From positions 15,520,981 to 15,584,980 of the forward strand of contig OX579640.1 of assembly GCA_951230915.1 (NCBI GenBank): a stretch of 64,000 bases of DNA. Direction: 5' to 3'. Each line of letters begins with the position of its first letter. Position 1 is the stretch's first letter. Made by a program: the position numbers and the translations under genes. Below are positions 58,891-64,000 of this stretch, one piece after another. The notes beneath the pieces were generated by a model. That model ran no database searches and had not been told where the DNA came from. It saw only the letters and a list, made by a program, of their open reading frames with translations. Origin of the DNA: Antitrichia curtipendula (lineage: Eukaryota > Streptophyta > Bryopsida > Hypnales > Leucodontaceae).

Positions 58891-59644
58891 ACCTAAGCCC
58901 TAAGGGTGGAGCTTGTGAGCCTAAAGCTCCAAACAAGATTTTATTTTTATTTTTTTCATCCAAAAAATATCCCAAAAAAAAGAAAATTTAGTATTTGTAG
59001 TCATTTTTGGGGGCATGTGTAGTCACTTACGAAACTAAGTACAAAGCTTGAACATTTTCATTCAAACAACCATACCATAAATATGGATGGACAAAGTCCA
59101 AAAGTAGATATACGGAAGTTGTAGTGTGGGACATACTATACGTCACCCATGGAAGTTTGAAGAAAAAATTAGTTGTGATTTGAAAGAAAACCAATTTCAA
59201 AGTTAGCCATGCCAAAAACTCAATTTTATTCAACATGATTTGGAATTACTTTATCTTTTGTCAATTTTTTCTAAAAACTCCAAAAAAAACTTTTTGTGCC
59301 TTGGCATATTGGTACACATCATTTCAAATTGTTGTACACAAAAATCGAGGAAAATTTATATTTATAGAATTAAAAATAACAACAGTTTGACAAACATGCA
59401 AATGATGTTGGTTCTCACAATACTTGAATTTTTTTGGAATTGAGAGCATGGGATAGCATTAGCCATTGTAGAAAGAATATAGGTTGCAATATGGACCATT
59501 GTTACATCTTAATGTCCTTGCAATTGAAACATTTGTTGAATTGAACAATGCATTCAATTTATATTTTAGAGCCATACAATGCATTTTTAAATTCAATCTT
59601 TTGTCCAAAGACTAGAGTTTATGATGTACATAATTGATCCAATT
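58891..59644. other. AT-rich intergenic DNA
   Basis: Nothing recognised. Confidence 0.5.
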
Positions 59645-60250
59645 TATGAAAAGTTATGAGGAGTTTTAGTTTGCGGGCAGTTTTGGAATCTCTACTCTAA
59701 AATAAACTTTGAAGTCTTTTATCTTACTCAATTTTCAATATTTTTTGAAAAAAATAAAATCATAGGATGTAGATTGTTTAATACAACATTTCAACCATTG
59801 GGATTGGCATTTTTCAATTTCATATCTAAATTCTTAACAATTTAGTATTTTGAATCATTCTCTACTTCATTCTACTTACTATTTTTTTTCTATATGTTAT
59901 TCAATTCCAAATGATGTGAAATTTTTCAAGCATGTAGCCAACTTGTTTAGGAAAAAGAATCCAAAGAAGCACCACCATTTTGGACATTTTTTTCATAGAA
60001 AAGTGAGCTTTTGAAGTGCAGCTGCCCGGTTTTTCGCAGGGGTCAAAAAACGATTTTAGTGATTTTGAATGCTTATATCTTGCAATCCACGTGGTGGAAA
60101 TTTCTGAAATTTTTACCACATATTCTCAAGTCAGCATACTACAAGATCTCACGGTTACATGAGTCAAAAAAAAGTTTTTTTCAAAAATTTGGTACTTGTA
60201 CTAAAAACGGCAGTTCTTGAGCGTTTTCAGTGAAAACATAGTCATGGAAC
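59645..60250 (+). mobile_element. 5'-truncated TTAA family P1 element
   Basis: Colinear with the right two-thirds of 1142-2065 (GGAATCTCTACTCTAAAATA; GAAGTGCAGCTGCCCGG) and ends ACTTTAGGGG followed by TTAA. Confidence 0.75.
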
Positions 60251-60269
60251 TTTAGGGGTTAATTAAGAT

Positions 60270-61256
60270 TTGTCGTAGCTTCTATAAATTTTTGTCTTTT
60301 AGCTAGTTTGTAATGGGATTTGTTTTGTTTGTCTAATTTTCAATTTTATTCCCTATGTCTTTGTTAATGGATGTTTAATGCTCATCTAATGATAGCATTC
60401 TTCAATTCTAATTTATTCCACAATAATCAAATGGTAGAAATACTTTTGCCATGTCATTTTGGAAGGTGCATTGAAGATGCTCAAAATGCATCCATATTAT
60501 ATATGTAGGAAAGGTTTAATAGGAAATAATTCTACAATCCAATGGTAAATAGATCTAAGCAAGGATATTCTCTATTTTATTTTGATTTTCACTTTCATTT
60601 TTTATCATATGCATGGTTTGGAGTGCTCATAATAATAATAATAATAAAAATAAAATCTTACTTTATATTCTATGCACTAGAGAACTTTTAATTCCTATAT
60701 GTCGGTGCCTGAAATAGAGTTAGGTTAAGTTAGTTGCATTATACTTTGAATTGTATTAAACACATTATATGTCTGTCTGGTATTATATTATAGATTGTGT
60801 TGTATTATTTATTGCCATGGAGTAAATTAGATAATGATTGTAATATTATGTAACTTTTTATATGAACAAAGCTATAATTCAATGGCGCTTGATGAGCAAT
60901 ATATTTATACATGATTGCTCCAGTCTTGTTGATCAAATCAACTCTTCATATTTCTTGATTATATTGGATAATTCAAACCACTTTCTATGACTAAGAGCAT
61001 TGCTTAAAATTGATTACACTTGAGATGGAATAATTTTAAAATTTTAAAATTTTAAGACAAAAACAAAACAAAAGATAAAAAATTTATCATTTAAAGCAGT
61101 CCTCCATGGATACATGTTGAGGCTTACACCAATAATATAACAAAATTTGATTTGTGCCCTTCCAAAAGAGCTTTGTAAAAATTCATGTTTTGGACATGAC
61201 ACTGGAATTTTGGTTGGCCTACAAGTAATAAATTGCATACTAGGGAGATGCAACAA
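60270..61256. other. AT-rich intergenic DNA
   Basis: (AAT)n tract at 60627-60645; no gene seen. Confidence 0.5.
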
Positions 61257-63111
61257 CCCCTAAAGGTCCATTGTTTCCTTGGGGGTCAATTTGGAGTTTG
61301 GACAGGTTCTTATCAGCTGAATTTTTATTTGATTTTCTTGAAACTTTTCGAGGATGTATAGTTTTGCAAGAGCTTTGTAATTGTATAATTTTTGTTCCAA
61401 TTTAATGCTAGATGAAGAAGTTAAGGAGGGGGGAGGCAGATTTCAACTCGAGAGGCGGCTTGGGCTTCCAATATTTGGTTGATTGAGGGCAAGGGTAGAT
61501 GCATAGGTTGTGTTGGTCAGAAGGATTGAAGCTGGGGTGGGCCGGTGGATAACATGTAAAGACTAGGACCATTGGCCACCCCCACAACATGTCAAAGCCC
61601 CTAAGATTTCATGCTATGGCCTTAATGCAAAAAATCTAGGATCCAAGAATTAAATCTATAAAAAATGAGAAACACCAATGTCTATTGACAAATTTGCCAT
61701 CATGAAAAAATTTGTTGGCAAAATGTAGGATTTGTTTCACTGGCAATTGGTGGGAGACTAAGGTGGAGAGGTTGTTTTTATAATGAAATCCATTGTCCAT
61801 TATAAGGTTATGGGATAATTTGAAGATGAAAGTTTGACCGCTCATAGTTAAAACTTAGAAATTGTGTTTGAAGTAGAATTAAAAACCTCATTTAGGCATA
61901 GTAGAATAACTTTTTTCAAAAAAATTTGAACTAAGAGAAGTTGTTAAATCAAAATAAATTTTAAATACAATTTATTTTTTAAGATTTAGATCCTCCAATC
62001 AAAAGCTATAGACAAAATTCACAAAAGACGGTTGAAATGTCAAAAAAAATCCCTTCCAACTCTTCTCTAAAATTTGTCTATAACTTTTGATAGAAGGCTC
62101 AAAATCTCAAACGGATTATTGGAGATGAAAGTTGTTTTGATTTCATAATTTCTTCTAGTTCAATGCTTTATGAAAAAAAATATTTTGTTATGCCTAAATG
62201 AGGTCTAAAATTTTACTTCAAACACAATTTCTACTTTTGACTTAACTATGAGCGGTTGAGCTCCTACTAATTCTAATTTACATATCCCACATGAGTTGTT
62301 CTACCTCCTACCACCCAATATGTATGTAAAAAGCTTTTTTCCTCTACATAATATTCAAAATAAGCTGAAAATGCCTTTGAAGTCATGTGAGATAGTTCTC
62401 AATGGATTTAAATTTAAATTTTTTATAGCTGAATATTCAAGCAACAAAATTACATCACATGACATAACTCATTTGAGATCCCTTCTCAACATGGCCACCA
62501 TGTGGATATCTTGTAGGAAGGTGGATGAAAGAGGTCAAGCTCAGAGTTTCCAATAGAGGGAACAGACCGGGAATGGAGAGTGAATCCATTTTCCAAAGGT
62601 TGTCCAAAGCCCTTGCCTAATTATTATTCACGTAGTCCTTCTAAATTTTATAGGAAGTAGAGGATTTTTTTTCCAAATTTTTTTTGGAATATGTAAAGCA
62701 TTAATATGTTTTCAATCCCTTGTTTGGATTTCCAAGTTTCAAAATTATGTGGTGGAAAATGTGATAAAAATATTACGTTGTGCATTGTGAACTTTTGGAC
62801 ATTGTTGCATTGCAAGATTTTTTTGGATGTGCTCCACTTCTTTTAGACTTGAATTTTTTTGGAGACAAGATTACTATCATCTTGAGTATAATAGATTTTT
62901 AAATTCAAAATCTATAGTGCAAAAATTTGACAGAATCAATGGTCAAAGTCATTTGAAATTATCGACTCAATGATAAAAAATAAAAAAATTCTATAAGAGC
63001 CTATGGTTAGATTTATTTTTTTAAACATTTTGTTAAAAATTTCAATGAACGCAGTAGAGGGGGCAATTATGAGTGTTTTTTCACAGAGAAATGGTCTTAG
63101 GCTTTTAGGGG
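61257..63111 (+). mobile_element. candidate 1.85-kb TTAA-type element containing palindrome S
   Basis: Begins CCCCTAAAGGTCC (left flank ACAA, a decayed TTAA) and ends GGCTTTTAGGGG followed by TTAA (63112-63115). The left 170 bp relate to family P2. Pairing of these two ends is inferred. Confidence 0.5.
61831..62267. repeat. long palindromic repeat S, copy 2
   Basis: Inverted, diverged copy of 9218-9640 with both arms retained (GACCGCTCATAGTTAA and ACTTAACTATGAGCGGTTGA; CTATAACTTTTGAT near the centre). Confidence 0.78.
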
Positions 63112-63119
63112 TTAAACAC

Positions 63120-64000
63120 CATAGAAATATACTTTTGTAGAGATCAAGGTGCATGGTACACGTTTCTAAGGTATTAGTACATGGAAGAAATATTACGGGA
63201 CCTCCTATTTTGCTATTCTTTCAAAATTTTGAATAGTATAGAATATAATTGGATTTTTTCTTCTTGCATAATTATCATTCAATTCTTATACAATTCCAAT
63301 CAAGAATACCAGATTTGGAATTCAAAAGAGCAAAATTTCATTTTTGGCAAATTGTTTCATTTATTATTCATGGTTTTACATGATAATTAATAAAAAGACA
63401 TTGGAAATAAATTTTAAAAATTTGATTGCTTAGATATGTAGGAAACACCTATATGTGCATTGTTTGTGTTAAAAAACATCTCATTAAATAACAAAAATAT
63501 GATCTATGCTGAAGAGTTCAATGTAAAGTATCATATAATCAAATTTTGTAAAATAGTTATCTCAAATTTTTTTTTAGATTATGCTATTTGACCAACAAAA
63601 ATTTGCAACTAATTCTATACATTTAAGCATGATGCTATAAATACTTTGCCAAAATCTAATTAAAATACAAAGATGTTTATTATACAAAATTTGATTATAT
63701 GACCATTTACATTGAACTCTTTCTAGACCATATTTTTGTTACTTAATGGAATGGTTTTAAAATGAAAGATGTGCTTGTGGGTGTTTTCTACATATTTATG
63801 CAATCAAATTTCAAAAATTCATCATCAATGTTTTCCGATCAATTTATCATGTAAGACCATGAATATTAAATGAAACAATTAATCAAAAATGTATTTTTTT
63901 TTTCATCTGCAAGTTAGTAATGTTAATTATGCAAAATAAAAAAAGACAATTATATTCTATATTATGCAAAATTCTTTGAATGGTAGAATAGGATGTCTTG
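63120..64000. other. AT-rich intergenic DNA at the window edge
   Basis: No gene or defined element recognised. Positions 63480-63560 and 63680-63760 look partly complementary (CAAAATATGATCTATGCTGAAGAG-like against CTTTCTAGACCATATTTTTG). Confidence 0.4.

Overview
The window is nuclear DNA of a land plant: AT-rich, repeat-choked intergenic DNA carrying a small island of four intron-type genes. The gene set is a ribosomal protein eS26, a secreted GH17 beta-1,3-glucanase, a plant kinesin-light-chain-related TPR protein of the KLCR/CMU type, and a half-size ABCG transporter. GT-AG introns, telo-box promoter motifs and plant-specific families fix the lineage as streptophyte. The species cannot be read from the sequence; a non-seed plant is a guess.

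Layout. 1-28 kb: no recognisable gene; nested non-autonomous DNA transposons, decayed minisatellite and AT-rich filler. 28.1-28.5 kb: a GC-richer block bounded by telo-box motifs, possibly an unrecognised promoter or 5' leader. 29.7-31 kb: RPS26, five exons, + strand. 31.6-38 kb: repeats. 38.2-41.2 kb: leader-like sequence and the single-exon glucanase, + strand. 41.3-45 kb: repeats. 46.4-51.0 kb: KLCR, five coding exons, + strand. 52.3-56.7 kb: ABCG gene, six coding exons, - strand, tail-to-tail with KLCR. 57.9-64 kb: repeats. The four genes show no sign of a shared pathway; they are an ordinary gene island. All exon joins were made by hand from protein homology and splice consensus, and every reading frame closes exactly (126, 342, 704 and 656 aa).

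The main discovery-type signal is the repeat landscape. Two classes of cut-and-paste element can be separated from the sequence alone. Class 1 has ends CCCY...RGGG and is flanked on both sides by TTAA (about 230, 450, 560, 690, 925 and 1855 bp forms). This is the hallmark of the piggyBac superfamily, which I do not know as a usual component of land-plant genomes. Class 2 has ends AGGT...ACCT and a TA duplication (about 138-545 bp, perhaps one of 2.65 kb). Related empty sites inside other repeat copies in this window show several of these insertions directly, including a three-level nest at 4.8-5.7 kb. No transposase gene was found for either class.
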